DNA of 24,723 nt, from NCBI GenBank assembly GCA_041165405.1, contig JBEANL010000011.1, positions 1-24,723 on the forward strand, read 5' to 3'. Below the pieces are notes generated by a model. It was not told where the DNA came from. It saw only the letters and a list, made by a program, of their open reading frames with translations, and did no database searches. The translations under genes and the position numbers were made by a program. Numbering within the stretch: position 1 is the first letter of the stretch; the number at the start of each line of letters is the position of its first letter. Positions 6,596 through 15,055 of this stretch are shown here, piece after piece. The stretch comes from Methylopumilus sp009926035 (GTDB lineage: Bacteria; Pseudomonadota; Gammaproteobacteria; Burkholderiales; Methylophilaceae).

Positions 6596-7362
6596 TGGCG
6601 AATCTCGATGTGATTAGATTTCATAAACGCTTTCGCTTCATTAATCGTATATTCTCCAAAATGAAATATGCTTGCCGCTAAAACCGCATCAGCCCCACCT
6701 ATTTTTACACCATCTACAAGGTGCTGAAGATCGCCAACACCTCCAGAAGCAATAATAGGCACATCCACTTTATCAGATATTGCCTTAATCAATTCGAGAT
6801 CAAAACCTTTTTTTGTCCCATCTCGATCCATGCTTGTAACTAATAACTCACCTGCCCCTAATGAAGCCATTTTTGCTGCCCATTCAACCGCATCTAATCC
6901 GGTGGCATTTCTACCTCCATGAGTAAATACTTGCCAAAAAGATTTGCTTCCTTCTACCGTTAACTTTGCATCAATTGCAACCACAATACACTGGGAACCA
7001 AAACGAGATGAAGTTTGATAAACAATGTCTGGATTAACAATTGCTGAGGTATTAATACTGACTTTATCAGCACCTGCATTGAGTAAATTTCTCACATCTT
7101 CGGGAGTTCGAACGCCGCCACCTACAGTCAGTGGAATAAAAACTTCTTTGGCAACATTCTCAATAATGTGAAGTATTAAACCCCGATTATCTGAACTTGC
7201 TGTGATATCTAAAAAAGCTAATTCATCAGCACCTTGCTCATTGTATTTTTTTGCAACTTCTACAGGATCACCTGCATCTTTTAATTCTAAAAAATTAATC
7301 CCTTTAACAACTCTGCCATCAGTCACATCTAGACAAGGAATAATTCTTTTGGCGAGTGACAT
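6592..7362 (-). CDS. hisF: Imidazole glycerol phosphate synthase, cyclase subunit
   Basis: 256 residues forming a (beta/alpha)8 barrel. The catalytic aspartates are D12 (IIPCLDVTDGRVVKG) and D131 (VVAIDAK). Phosphate-binding glycine motifs are TVGGGVRTPEDV and IIASGGVG. With HisH it converts PRFAR and ammonia from glutamine into IGP and AICAR. The start lies directly against the hisA stop, with no base between. Confidence 0.98.
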   Translation of the reverse strand: MSLAKRIIPCLDVTDGRVVKGINFLELKDAGDPVEVAKKYNEQGADELAFLDITASSDNRGLILHIIENVAKEVFIPLTVGGGVRTPEDVRNLLNAGADKVSINTSAIVNPDIVYQTSSRFGSQCIVVAIDAKLTVEGSKSFWQVFTHGGRNATGLDAVEWAAKMASLGAGELLVTSMDRDGTKKGFDLELIKAISDKVDVPIIASGGVGDLQHLVDGVKIGGADAVLAASIFHFGEYTINEAKAFMKSNHIEIRQ

Positions 7363-8103
7363 TTATTTGATAAGCTCATCTGCGAGTGTTTGTGCTGCTT
7401 TAAAATCAAGCGTTCCCTCGTATATAGCTCTACCTGTAATTGCTCCGCTGACGCCTGAATATGCAATTGAACATAAATTTTTAATATCTTCTAGATTAGT
7501 CACACCACCACTAGCAATCACAGGAATGGTAAGGGCTTCGGCTAATTTCTCAGTTGCTTCAATATTCAATCCATTCAACATGCCATCACGTCCAATATCT
7601 GTATAAATAATAGCTTCAACACCATAACCTTCAAATTTCTTTGCTAGCTCAATCACATTGTGTCCGGTTAATTTGGCCCATCCATCAATAGCCACTTCCC
7701 CTTCTTTAGCGTCAAGCCCCACAATAATTTGCCCAGGAAATGCATAACAAGCTTCGTGAAGAAAACCGGGATTTTTAACCGCGGCTGTACCTATAATGAT
7801 GTAATCCACGCCGTTATTAAGATATTTTTCAACCGTATCAAGGTTACGAATACCGCCACCTAATTGAATTGGAATCGCCCCACCAACTTCTTTTACAATA
7901 GCTTTAATAGCTGATTCATTGACTGGCTTGCCTGCAAAAGCGCCGTTTAGATCAACCAGATGGAGTCTTCGAGCACCTAGATCTATCCATTGTTTTGCAA
8001 CTTCTACAGGGTTTTCTGAAAAGATTGTTGATTCTTCCATTACCCCTTGTTTAAGCCTAACGCATTTACCGTCTTTCAAATCAATTGCTGGAATGATTAA
8101 CAT
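7363..8103 (-). CDS. hisA: ProFAR isomerase
   Basis: 246 residues, a second (beta/alpha)8 barrel homologous to HisF. Key residues: D8 (IPAIDLKDG), D131 (GLDAKEG) and D169 (YTDIGRDGML). Phosphate-binding segments are QLGGGIRN and VIASGGVTN. It isomerises ProFAR to PRFAR, the fourth step. It lies 11 bases after hisH. The antisense open frames over this gene and hisF are shadows of its codons. Confidence 0.98.
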   Translation of the reverse strand: MLIIPAIDLKDGKCVRLKQGVMEESTIFSENPVEVAKQWIDLGARRLHLVDLNGAFAGKPVNESAIKAIVKEVGGAIPIQLGGGIRNLDTVEKYLNNGVDYIIIGTAAVKNPGFLHEACYAFPGQIIVGLDAKEGEVAIDGWAKLTGHNVIELAKKFEGYGVEAIIYTDIGRDGMLNGLNIEATEKLAEALTIPVIASGGVTNLEDIKNLCSIAYSGVSGAITGRAIYEGTLDFKAAQTLADELIK

Positions 8104-8114
8104 AAACTAAAAAC

Positions 8115-8747
8115 CTATACTGACCATTGAACAAAATTTTTGATAAGTTGTAAGCCAGCTGTGGAACTTTTTTCTGGATGAAATTGCACTGCAAAAATAT
8201 TTTCTTTCGCAATAGCACAACAAAATTTTTGTGCGTATGAAGTTTCAGCTGACACAATATTTTTATCTTTAGATTCTAAATAGTAACTATGAACAAAATA
8301 AAATCGATCGTTATTACTAATGTTTTGCCATAAGGGATGAATATTTGTCTGAGATACTTCATTCCATCCCATATGAGGAATTTTTAACTTATGACCACTT
8401 TCATCTGCTGTATTGTGATTATTAAATCGCTTAATAGTGCCACTTAGTAATCCTAAGCCTTCTACATTACCTTCTTCGCTTTTATCAAACAGCATCTGCA
8501 AACCAATGCATATTCCTAAAAAAGGTTTTGTTTTGGCTGCGTCAATTACGGAAGATCTTAAACTTCTTTCATCAAGTTCTCTTATGCAATCTGGCATAGC
8601 CCCTTGACCAGGAAAAACTACACGATGTGCTTTTTTGATATCGGCAGGATTACTTGTAACTTTAATATCAGCTTCGGGCGATACTTGTTTAAAGGCATTA
8701 AATACTGACTTTAAATTTCCCATTCCATAATCAATGATTGCGATCAT
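8115..8747 (-). CDS. hisH: Imidazole glycerol phosphate synthase, glutaminase subunit
   Basis: 210 residues, a class I glutamine amidotransferase. The triad is Cys80 (FLGICIGLQML), His190 and Glu192 (FAVQFHPEKSS); the P-loop-like oxyanion strand VFPGQGAM is at about 44-51. It feeds ammonia through the HisF barrel. It starts 22 bases after hisB. Confidence 0.97.
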   Translation of the reverse strand: MIAIIDYGMGNLKSVFNAFKQVSPEADIKVTSNPADIKKAHRVVFPGQGAMPDCIRELDERSLRSSVIDAAKTKPFLGICIGLQMLFDKSEEGNVEGLGLLSGTIKRFNNHNTADESGHKLKIPHMGWNEVSQTNIHPLWQNISNNDRFYFVHSYYLESKDKNIVSAETSYAQKFCCAIAKENIFAVQFHPEKSSTAGLQLIKNFVQWSV

Positions 8748-8769
8748 TATTATTTTGATGAAAAAAGGT

Positions 8770-9360
8770 TTATAGACTGCCTTTGGTTGAGGGGGTTATG
8801 CCAGAAATTTTTGGGTCAATACAAACAGCCATTTTAAGGGCTCTTCCAAATGCTTTATAAATTGTTTCTGCTTGGTGATGTGAATTATCACCTTTAAGAT
8901 TATCGATGTGCATCGTAATATTTGCATGATTTACGAATCCTTGAAAAAATTCGTGAATTAAATCAACATCAAATTCACCTATAGCAGCTCTTTTAAATTC
9001 AACATTAAATTCAAGCCCCGGTCTGCCTGAAATATCAAGCACAACTCTAGACAATGCTTCATCTAAAGGAATAATGGCTGAACCATATCTAGTAATACCT
9101 TTTTTATCCCCGATTGCTTTATTGAAGGCCTGACCAAGAACTATGCCAACATCTTCAACAGTATGATGTGCATCAATATGAAGATCGCCTTTTGCTGTCA
9201 CTTCTAGATCGAACATGCCGTGACGCGCAACTTGGTCTAACATATGATCTAAGAAACCGATGCCAGTATTGAGTTTTGCGCTCCCCTGACCGTCAAGATT
9301 AATACTTATCTCAATTTTAGTTTCATTTGTATTTCTTGAAACAGATGCTGATCTTGTCAT
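8770..9360 (-). CDS. hisB: Imidazoleglycerol-phosphate dehydratase
   Basis: 196 residues, the monofunctional dehydratase without the N-terminal phosphatase domain found in E. coli HisB. Metal-binding motifs are GFLDHM, DAHHTVEDVG and SHHQAETIYKAFGRAL. It dehydrates IGP to imidazole acetol phosphate. The histidinol-phosphate phosphatase must come from another locus, as none is in this window. The 64-base gap upstream is the only sizeable break in the his run; a TAAAAT at 9387-9392 might be a weak internal -10, but no partner -35 or strong ribosome binding site is seen. Confidence 0.97.
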   Translation of the reverse strand: MTRSASVSRNTNETKIEISINLDGQGSAKLNTGIGFLDHMLDQVARHGMFDLEVTAKGDLHIDAHHTVEDVGIVLGQAFNKAIGDKKGITRYGSAIIPLDEALSRVVLDISGRPGLEFNVEFKRAAIGEFDVDLIHEFFQGFVNHANITMHIDNLKGDNSHHQAETIYKAFGRALKMAVCIDPKISGITPSTKGSL

Positions 9361-9424
9361 ATTTTTTTACTTAAAGTAGATGAGATATTTTAACCCATTA
9401 AAAATGTAATTAACATCAATTATT

Positions 9425-10489
9425 TCATGTGCTTACAATAAGCTTTAAGCTCTCAAGCAATACTTGCATTTCTTCATCCGAACCAATTGTGAATCGGATA
9501 TAAGAAGAAATTCGTATTGGATTATCAAAACGTCTCACTACAATTCCATGACCTCTTAATTTGCTTACTATTATTTTTCCATCAACAGAGTTGTGTTTAG
9601 CAAAAACAAAATTGGCGCCCGAAGGTAAGACTGAAAAATTAAGATCTTTCAATTTATCTACAAAATTTAATTTTGTATAAATAACTTTATGGCAGGTATT
9701 TTTGAAATAGGAATCATCTTTAAAAGATTCAATACCTGCAATCAATCCTAATCGATCAATTGGATAAGAATTAAAACTATCTTTTACTCTCACTAAAGCC
9801 TCAATAAGATCCGGATGACCTATGGCGTAACCAAGCCTTAATCCCGCCAATGATCTCGATTTAGAAAATGAATGCGTGACCAATAAATTATTGTATTTTT
9901 CCGTAAGAGAAATAACGGATTCCGTCCCAAAGTCTACATAAGCTTCGTCTACGATCACTACAGAATCATTATTCTTTTCAAGAAATACTTCAATCTGTTT
10001 CAAACTAAGTGGTATACCGGTTGGCGCATTTGGATTGGGGAAAATAACGCCCCCATTAGGCATCAAATAATCATTTAATGAGATTTCAAACGAATCATTG
10101 AGGGGGATAGTTTTAAAATCAATCTCGTAGAGTTTGCAATATACCGGATAAAAGCTATAAGAAATATCAGGAAATAAAATGGGCGCGTCATGTTTTAAGA
10201 GCGCTTGAAAAGCAATAGCTAAAACTTCATCCGAGCCATTGCCCACAAAAACATGATTAGTTTTAACATTAAAATAATCTGCAATTGATTTTTTAAGAGC
10301 CTCTGAATTTGGATCCGGGTAAAGCCTTAAAGTGTCATCTGTAAATTCTTTAATTGCTGCAATGACTTTTGGACTTGGTCCATAAGGATTCTCATTAGTA
10401 TTTAATTTAATTAGATTATTGAGTTTAGGTTGTTCGCCAGGAATATATGGCGTTAAGCCATGGACAACCTTACTCCAAAATTTACTCAT
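9425..10489 (-). CDS. hisC: Histidinol-phosphate aminotransferase
   Basis: 354 residues, fold-type I PLP aminotransferase. The PLP lysine is K210 in THSFSKSRSLAGLRLGY; other motifs are LNTNENPYGPSP, NPNAPTG and VIVDEAYVDF. It converts imidazole acetol phosphate to histidinol phosphate. The ATG overlaps the hisD end by eight bases. Homologous aminotransferases can act on tyrosine or phenylalanine, but position and length favour HisC. Confidence 0.96.
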   Translation of the reverse strand: MSKFWSKVVHGLTPYIPGEQPKLNNLIKLNTNENPYGPSPKVIAAIKEFTDDTLRLYPDPNSEALKKSIADYFNVKTNHVFVGNGSDEVLAIAFQALLKHDAPILFPDISYSFYPVYCKLYEIDFKTIPLNDSFEISLNDYLMPNGGVIFPNPNAPTGIPLSLKQIEVFLEKNNDSVVIVDEAYVDFGTESVISLTEKYNNLLVTHSFSKSRSLAGLRLGYAIGHPDLIEALVRVKDSFNSYPIDRLGLIAGIESFKDDSYFKNTCHKVIYTKLNFVDKLKDLNFSVLPSGANFVFAKHNSVDGKIIVSKLRGHGIVVRRFDNPIRISSYIRFTIGSDEEMQVLLESLKLIVST

Positions 10490-11786
10490 TATCTATTCGA
10501 TATTCCGCAGATTTGGCATGGGCTTGAAGTCCTTCGCCATGAGCTAAAACCGAGGCAATTTTTCCAAGCTTGCGTGCGCCTTGATGAGATAATTTAATTA
10601 GACTTGAGCGCTTTTGAAAATCATAAACACCAAGTGGCGAAGAAAATCTTGCTGTTCTTGATGTAGGCAGAACATGATTCGGGCCAGCGCAATAATCGCC
10701 AACAGCTTCGCATGTATTTCTTCCCATAAAGATAGCGCCCGCATGTTTAATGCTATTAACGAGCATATCTGGGTCATCTACCGAAAGCTCTAAATGTTCA
10801 GGTGAAATAAAATTTGAAATCTCGGCTGCCTCTTCTAAGTTTTTTACTTTGATCATTGCACCTCTATTTTCTAAAGAAGTCTCAATAATTTTTTTTCTTG
10901 GCATGGTATCAATTAATTTATTAATACTCTCTTGAACTTGATTTAAAAACGCATCGCTTGGGCTAATTAAAATCGACTGTGCTAGCTCATCATGCTCAGC
11001 TTGAGAAAATAAATCCATCGCAATCCAATCTGGATTCGATTTTTCATCTGCGATGATAAGTATTTCTGAAGGTCCTGCGACCATATCAATTCCAACAACA
11101 CCGAATACTCTTCTTTTGGCTTCTGCAACATAAGCGTTGCCTGGGCCTACGATTTTATCGACCTGAGGGATCGTTTGCGTCCCATAAGCAAGTGCACCGA
11201 TTGCTTGAGCACCGCCAATTGAAAATACACGATCAACTTTAACGAGCGCTGCGGCAGCTAAAACCAACTGATTTCTTTCTCCATAAGGAGATGGGACCAC
11301 CATAATAATTTCTTTAACGCCTGCTACTTTTGCTGGAATTGCGTTCATTAACACTGAAGAGGGGTAAGCTGCTTTTCCTCCAGGAACATATAAACCAACT
11401 CGATCCAGCGAAGTTACTTTTTGACCAAGTAAAGTTTGATCATCTTCGGTATAACTCCATGAGCTCATTAATTGTTTATTGTGATAATCAAAAACTCTTT
11501 TAGCAGCTTCTTCGAGGGCATCTTTTGATGCTTTAGGAAGGCTTTCCAAAGCTAAATTTAATTCTTCTTTAGAGATTTCAAAGTCTTCCATGCTAGAAAA
11601 ATCTGCGTGATCAAATTTTTTTGTATATTCAATTACCGCTTGATCGCCTCTTTTTTTTACATCACTTAAAATTTCTGCGACCGTTTTTTCAATCTCAGTA
11701 TTTTCTTCAGCCTCGAAGAAAATAAGCTGACTTAACTGATCTTTAAAGTTTGAGTCTTGGGTATTTAATTTTTTAATTTGAATCAT
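10482..11786 (-). CDS. hisD: Histidinol dehydrogenase
   Basis: 434 residues. Zinc and catalytic motifs are in order: FSQAEHDE (Q262, H265), NFISPEHLEL (E330, H331), GDYCAGPNHVLPTS (D364), and EGLQAHAKS near the C-terminus. It performs the last two oxidations, histidinol to histidine, with NAD. It lies eight bases after hisG and overlaps hisC. Confidence 0.98.
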   Translation of the reverse strand: MIQIKKLNTQDSNFKDQLSQLIFFEAEENTEIEKTVAEILSDVKKRGDQAVIEYTKKFDHADFSSMEDFEISKEELNLALESLPKASKDALEEAAKRVFDYHNKQLMSSWSYTEDDQTLLGQKVTSLDRVGLYVPGGKAAYPSSVLMNAIPAKVAGVKEIIMVVPSPYGERNQLVLAAAALVKVDRVFSIGGAQAIGALAYGTQTIPQVDKIVGPGNAYVAEAKRRVFGVVGIDMVAGPSEILIIADEKSNPDWIAMDLFSQAEHDELAQSILISPSDAFLNQVQESINKLIDTMPRKKIIETSLENRGAMIKVKNLEEAAEISNFISPEHLELSVDDPDMLVNSIKHAGAIFMGRNTCEAVGDYCAGPNHVLPTSRTARFSSPLGVYDFQKRSSLIKLSHQGARKLGKIASVLAHGEGLQAHAKSAEYRIDNE

Positions 11787-11794
11787 AGGTATGA

Positions 11795-12436
11795 TTATGC
11801 TGTGAGTGCTTTTTCAAATTGACTAAGAATAGGCTGCAAGAGTTCTCTTTTTAATTTTAATGATGCTTGATTAATGATCAATCGTGAACTGATGTCAGAA
11901 ATATCTTCGACTGCAACGAGATTATTAGCTTTCAAAGTTTTACCTGTACTCACTAAATCTACGATCACATCTGCTAGACCTACAAGCGGAGCTAATTCCA
12001 TTGAGCCATAAAGCTTAATTAAATCAATATGCATGCCTTTTTTTGCGAAATGTTCTTTAGCCACTTTTACATATTTTGTCGCGACTTTTAAGCGGACACC
12101 TTTTTGAATAGCCCCTGCATAATCAAAATCTTGTTTAGCCGCTACCATCATTTTGCATCGGCCAATATTAAGATCAATGGGCTGATAAAGTCCTTCGCCC
12201 ATATATTCATCAAGAATATCTTTACCTGTAATACCAATATCGGCTGCGCCATATTCAACATAAGTTGGCACATCTGTAGCTCTTACAATAATAAGCTTTA
12301 TATCTTTTTGGTTGGTATCTAAAATAAGTTTTCTTGATGTTTCAGGATCTTCGTTACAAGTAATGCCTATCCTCTCTAAAAGAGGGATGGTTTGTTCAAA
12401 TATTCTTCCTTTAGATAAAGCGATTGTAATTTTCAT
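11795..12436 (-). CDS. hisG: ATP phosphoribosyltransferase, short form
   Basis: 213 residues: start MKITIALSKGRIFEQTIPLLER, the two periplasmic-binding-protein-like lobes, and the PRPP-binding segment DVIVDLVSTGKTLKANNL. It lacks the C-terminal regulatory ACT-like domain (about 80 residues) of the long form, so it belongs to the HisGs type that needs HisZ for activity and feedback control; hisZ is not in this window. First committed step. One base separates it from the murA stop, leaving no room for a histidine leader. Confidence 0.97.
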   Translation of the reverse strand: MKITIALSKGRIFEQTIPLLERIGITCNEDPETSRKLILDTNQKDIKLIIVRATDVPTYVEYGAADIGITGKDILDEYMGEGLYQPIDLNIGRCKMMVAAKQDFDYAGAIQKGVRLKVATKYVKVAKEHFAKKGMHIDLIKLYGSMELAPLVGLADVIVDLVSTGKTLKANNLVAVEDISDISSRLIINQASLKLKRELLQPILSQFEKALTA

Positions 12437-12437
12437 C

Positions 12438-13703
12438 TTAATGAATCCGTTTAATATTGGCGCCTAGTTGATTTAATTTATCTTCTAATTTTTCGTATCC
12501 GCGATCAAGATGATAAATACGCTCGATTGTAGTTTGTCCTTTTGCTGCCAAACTTGCAATAACAAGGCTTGCAGAAGCCCTTAGATCTGTTGCCATTACA
12601 GAAGCCCCTTCCAAATATTTTTTGCCTCTAATAATTGCTGTATTTCCTCTAACGTCTATTTGCGCTCCCATGCGAATGAGCTCTTGCACATGCATAAAAC
12701 GATTTTCAAAGATCGTTTCGGTAACTTCTGATACACCTTCTGCAATGGTATTTAACGCCATCATTTGTGCCTGCATATCTGTTGGGAAAGCAGGATAAGG
12801 TGCAGTTCTTATATTTACCGCTTTCAACTTCCCATCACTTTTAATGCGAATTGAATTATCATACGATTCAATTTTAACGCCAGTTTCAATTAATTTTTGT
12901 GTAATTGCATCTAAACATTTGAGCTGTACATTTTTTAAAAGCACCTCGCCGCCTGTCATCGCAACAGCAGCTAAATATGTCCCTGCTTCGATTCTATCAA
13001 AGATCACGTCGTGACTCGCTTTATGAAGCGAATCCACTCCTTCAATTGTAATCACATCAGACCCTAAGCCTTGAATTTTTGCGCCCATTTTATTTAGGCA
13101 TTCACCAAGATCTACAACCTCAGGTTCTTTGGCGGCGTTTTCCAAAATAGTAATTCCATTAGCCAATGAAGCTGCCATCATTAAATTCTCAGTCCCTGTG
13201 ACAGTAACAATATCCATATAAAATTTACAGCCTTGTAACTTGAATTTCGGTAAGTGTTTCGTCGAAGCTTCAATATAACCATTATGAATATCTATTTTTG
13301 CACCCATCGCTTGTAGGCCTTTGATATGTATATCGACAGGTCTTGATCCAATAGCACAGCCTCCCGGTAATGAAACTCTAGCTTCACCAAATCTTGCTAG
13401 TAAAGGACCTAATACAAGAATAGAAGCTCGCATTGTTTTTACGCGTTCATAAGGCGCATTTTTATTCGTAATTTCTTTTGCAGTTAATTCAGTTGAATCA
13501 TTTTTTAACTCAATATTTACGCCCATATACTTTAATAAAGATTTGGTTGTATTTACATCTTGAAGTTGAGGCACATGAGTTAATGACAATGTATCTTCAG
13601 TGAGAAGGGAGGCAATAAGTATAGGTAAGGCTGCATTTTTAGCGCCTGATATTTCAAGTTCGCCTTGAAGAGGCGATTGTCCTTGAATAACTAATTTATC
13701 CAA
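12438..13703 (-). CDS. murA: UDP-N-acetylglucosamine 1-carboxyvinyltransferase
   Basis: 421 residues, first committed step of peptidoglycan synthesis: adds enolpyruvate from PEP to UDP-GlcNAc. The start MDKLVIQGQSPLQGELEISG matches the family N-terminus, with K22 and N23 in GAKNAALPI and the fosfomycin-reactive Cys116 in LPGGCAIGSRPVD. The start codon is TTG (13701-13703), one base after the grxD stop; homology makes this start secure. There is no strong ribosome binding site, so translation may depend on grxD. The murA-hisG order is common in betaproteobacteria. Confidence 0.97.
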   Translation of the reverse strand: MDKLVIQGQSPLQGELEISGAKNAALPILIASLLTEDTLSLTHVPQLQDVNTTKSLLKYMGVNIELKNDSTELTAKEITNKNAPYERVKTMRASILVLGPLLARFGEARVSLPGGCAIGSRPVDIHIKGLQAMGAKIDIHNGYIEASTKHLPKFKLQGCKFYMDIVTVTGTENLMMAASLANGITILENAAKEPEVVDLGECLNKMGAKIQGLGSDVITIEGVDSLHKASHDVIFDRIEAGTYLAAVAMTGGEVLLKNVQLKCLDAITQKLIETGVKIESYDNSIRIKSDGKLKAVNIRTAPYPAFPTDMQAQMMALNTIAEGVSEVTETIFENRFMHVQELIRMGAQIDVRGNTAIIRGKKYLEGASVMATDLRASASLVIASLAAKGQTTIERIYHLDRGYEKLEDKLNQLGANIKRIH

Positions 13704-13704
13704 G

Positions 13705-14016
13705 TTATGAATTAGCCTTTAATAACTTTACTAGCTCTCCAGTCTCATACATCTCTTTCATGATGTCCGCGCCACCGATAAATTCTCCGTGAATATAAAG
13801 CTGAGGAATGGTTGGCCAATTGGCAAACACTTTGATGCCTTCTCTTATTTCTGGATCTTGAAGTACATCGATCGCATGAAATTCGATATCACATGCATCT
13901 AAAATTTTAGTTGCTAAACTTGAAAAACCGCATTGAGGAAACTTAGGACTTCCCTTCATGTACAAAACTACATTGTGTTCATTAATCGTTTTTTGAATCT
14001 TTTCTTGTGCACTCAT
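13705..14016 (-). CDS. grxD: Monothiol glutaredoxin, Grx4 family
   Basis: 103 residues, a single thioredoxin-fold glutaredoxin with the CGFS active site at residues 29-32 (KGSPKFPQCGFS), WPTIPQLYIHGEFIGG (cis-Pro and glutathione binding) and GADI. CGFS glutaredoxins bind and transfer [2Fe-2S] clusters and form complexes with BolA proteins; an ibaG/BolA gene lies immediately upstream. GAGGAG at 14023-14028, six bases before the ATG, is the strongest ribosome binding site seen in this part of the window. Confidence 0.97.
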   Translation of the reverse strand: MSAQEKIQKTINEHNVVLYMKGSPKFPQCGFSSLATKILDACDIEFHAIDVLQDPEIREGIKVFANWPTIPQLYIHGEFIGGADIMKEMYETGELVKLLKANS

Positions 14017-14022
14017 GCCTTA

Positions 14023-14028
14023 CTCCTC
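14023..14028 (-). promoter_or_regulatory. Strong ribosome binding site of grxD
   Basis: GAGGAG on the minus strand, six bases before the grxD ATG. It stands out because most genes in this run rely on overlaps or weak sites, suggesting that grxD is translated more strongly than its neighbours. Confidence 0.75.
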
Positions 14029-14032
14029 AATA

Positions 14033-14275
14033 TTACGTTTTTAATTGATTCCATTCATTTGGTGTATAAGTCTTCATAGATAGAGCATGAATTTCACTTT
14101 TCATCTTATCGCCTAAAGCATTAAATACCATTTGATGTTGTTTAACCCGATTTAATCCTTCAAATAAATCACTTACAATCGTACCTTCAAAATGAGATCC
14201 GTCCTCACCTAAAATCTCAATAAACTCGCATTCAAGTTTTTCGAGAATCGATTGCTTAATATCGTCAGCGGTCAT
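14033..14275 (-). CDS. ibaG: BolA-family protein IbaG (YrbA)
   Basis: 80 residues with the BolA fold: GEDGSHFEGTIVSDLFEG, RVKQHQMVFNAL, and the C-terminal HALSMKTYTPNEW. The last segment and the position near mla and murA match IbaG of E. coli, where it lies between mlaB and murA. Conserved histidines (H47, H63) can co-ligate an iron-sulfur cluster with a CGFS glutaredoxin, and grxD is the next gene, 16 bases away. Its precise role is not settled. Confidence 0.94.
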   Translation of the reverse strand: MTADDIKQSILEKLECEFIEILGEDGSHFEGTIVSDLFEGLNRVKQHQMVFNALGDKMKSEIHALSMKTYTPNEWNQLKT

Positions 14276-14278
14276 CTT

Positions 14279-15055
14279 TTAGCTTCTTAATTTATAGCCG
14301 GATTTTAACATTCCTAATGTAATGGAAGCTAACACTACGAAAAAGAAGGTTACGATTGAGAGGCTCAATAATGGAGCCACATCAGATTGCCCAAAGAAAC
14401 CGTAACGGAAACCATCAATCATATAAAAAAAAGGGTTGAGCTGTGATACCTTTTGCCAAAAAGGCGGCAAGGAATGAATTGAATAAAAGACGCCTGACAG
14501 GAAAGATAACGGCATGATCACGAAATTTTGGAAGGCCGCCATCTGATCAAATCGGTGAGCCCATATACCTGCAATAATTCCAAATGTACCAAGTAATGCA
14601 CCGCCAATTATCGCAAATCCAAAAATAATCCACGGATGTAACATAGGTAAATCTACATAGAGAAGAGCAAATAAGTAAATGCAAGCGCCTACAAAAATAC
14701 CTCTTACAATTGAAGCTATTAAGAAAGCCAAGAAAAATTGAAGATAAGTAATAGGTGTTAATAAAATAAATACAATATTTCCCATAACCTTAGATTGAAT
14801 AAGGCTTGAAGAGCTATTTGCAAAAGCATTTTGTAATAAAGACATCATAATTAAACCTGGAATAAGAAATGCTGTGTATTCAACATTGTCATAAACTTTT
14901 ACATGATTTGCTAAGACATGAGAAAAGATCAGCAAATAAAGGACTGCGGTAATCACAGGCGCAGCTACCGTCTGAAAAACAACACGCCAAAATCTTAATA
15001 ATTCCTTCTTAAGAAGGGTCCATATACCTATAAACTCAGTTTTAAAATTTGTCAT
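14279..15055 (-). CDS. yadH: ABC-2 type transporter permease (YadH-like)
   Basis: 258 residues, six predicted membrane helices, with the ABC-2 family signature region around FQNFVIMPLSFLSGVFYSIHSLPPFWQ at about residues 174-200. It starts by overlapping the stop of the ATPase gene (ATGA) and would form a two-gene exporter with it. The substrate is unknown; the family includes polysaccharide and drug exporters. Its position between mlaB and ibaG is seen in many betaproteobacteria and suggests, without proving, an envelope role. Confidence 0.88.
   Translation of the reverse strand: MTNFKTEFIGIWTLLKKELLRFWRVVFQTVAAPVITAVLYLLIFSHVLANHVKVYDNVEYTAFLIPGLIMMSLLQNAFANSSSSLIQSKVMGNIVFILLTPITYLQFFLAFLIASIVRGIFVGACIYLFALLYVDLPMLHPWIIFGFAIIGGALLGTFGIIAGIWAHRFDQMAAFQNFVIMPLSFLSGVFYSIHSLPPFWQKVSQLNPFFYMIDGFRYGFFGQSDVAPLLSLSIVTFFFVVLASITLGMLKSGYKLRS

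Noticed and set aside
7202..8110. Plus-strand open frames opposite hisF and hisA (134 and 63 codons)
   Set aside because: They are antisense shadows of strongly conserved his genes, with serine- and proline-rich low-complexity translations and no family resemblance.
9361..9424. Promoter between hisC and hisB
   Set aside because: A TAAAAT is present, but no -35 at acceptable spacing and no ribosome binding site pattern supports it; left as a remark under hisB.
10750..12322. Plus-strand open frames opposite hisD and hisG
   Set aside because: Short antisense frames in genes whose minus-strand products carry full catalytic motifs.
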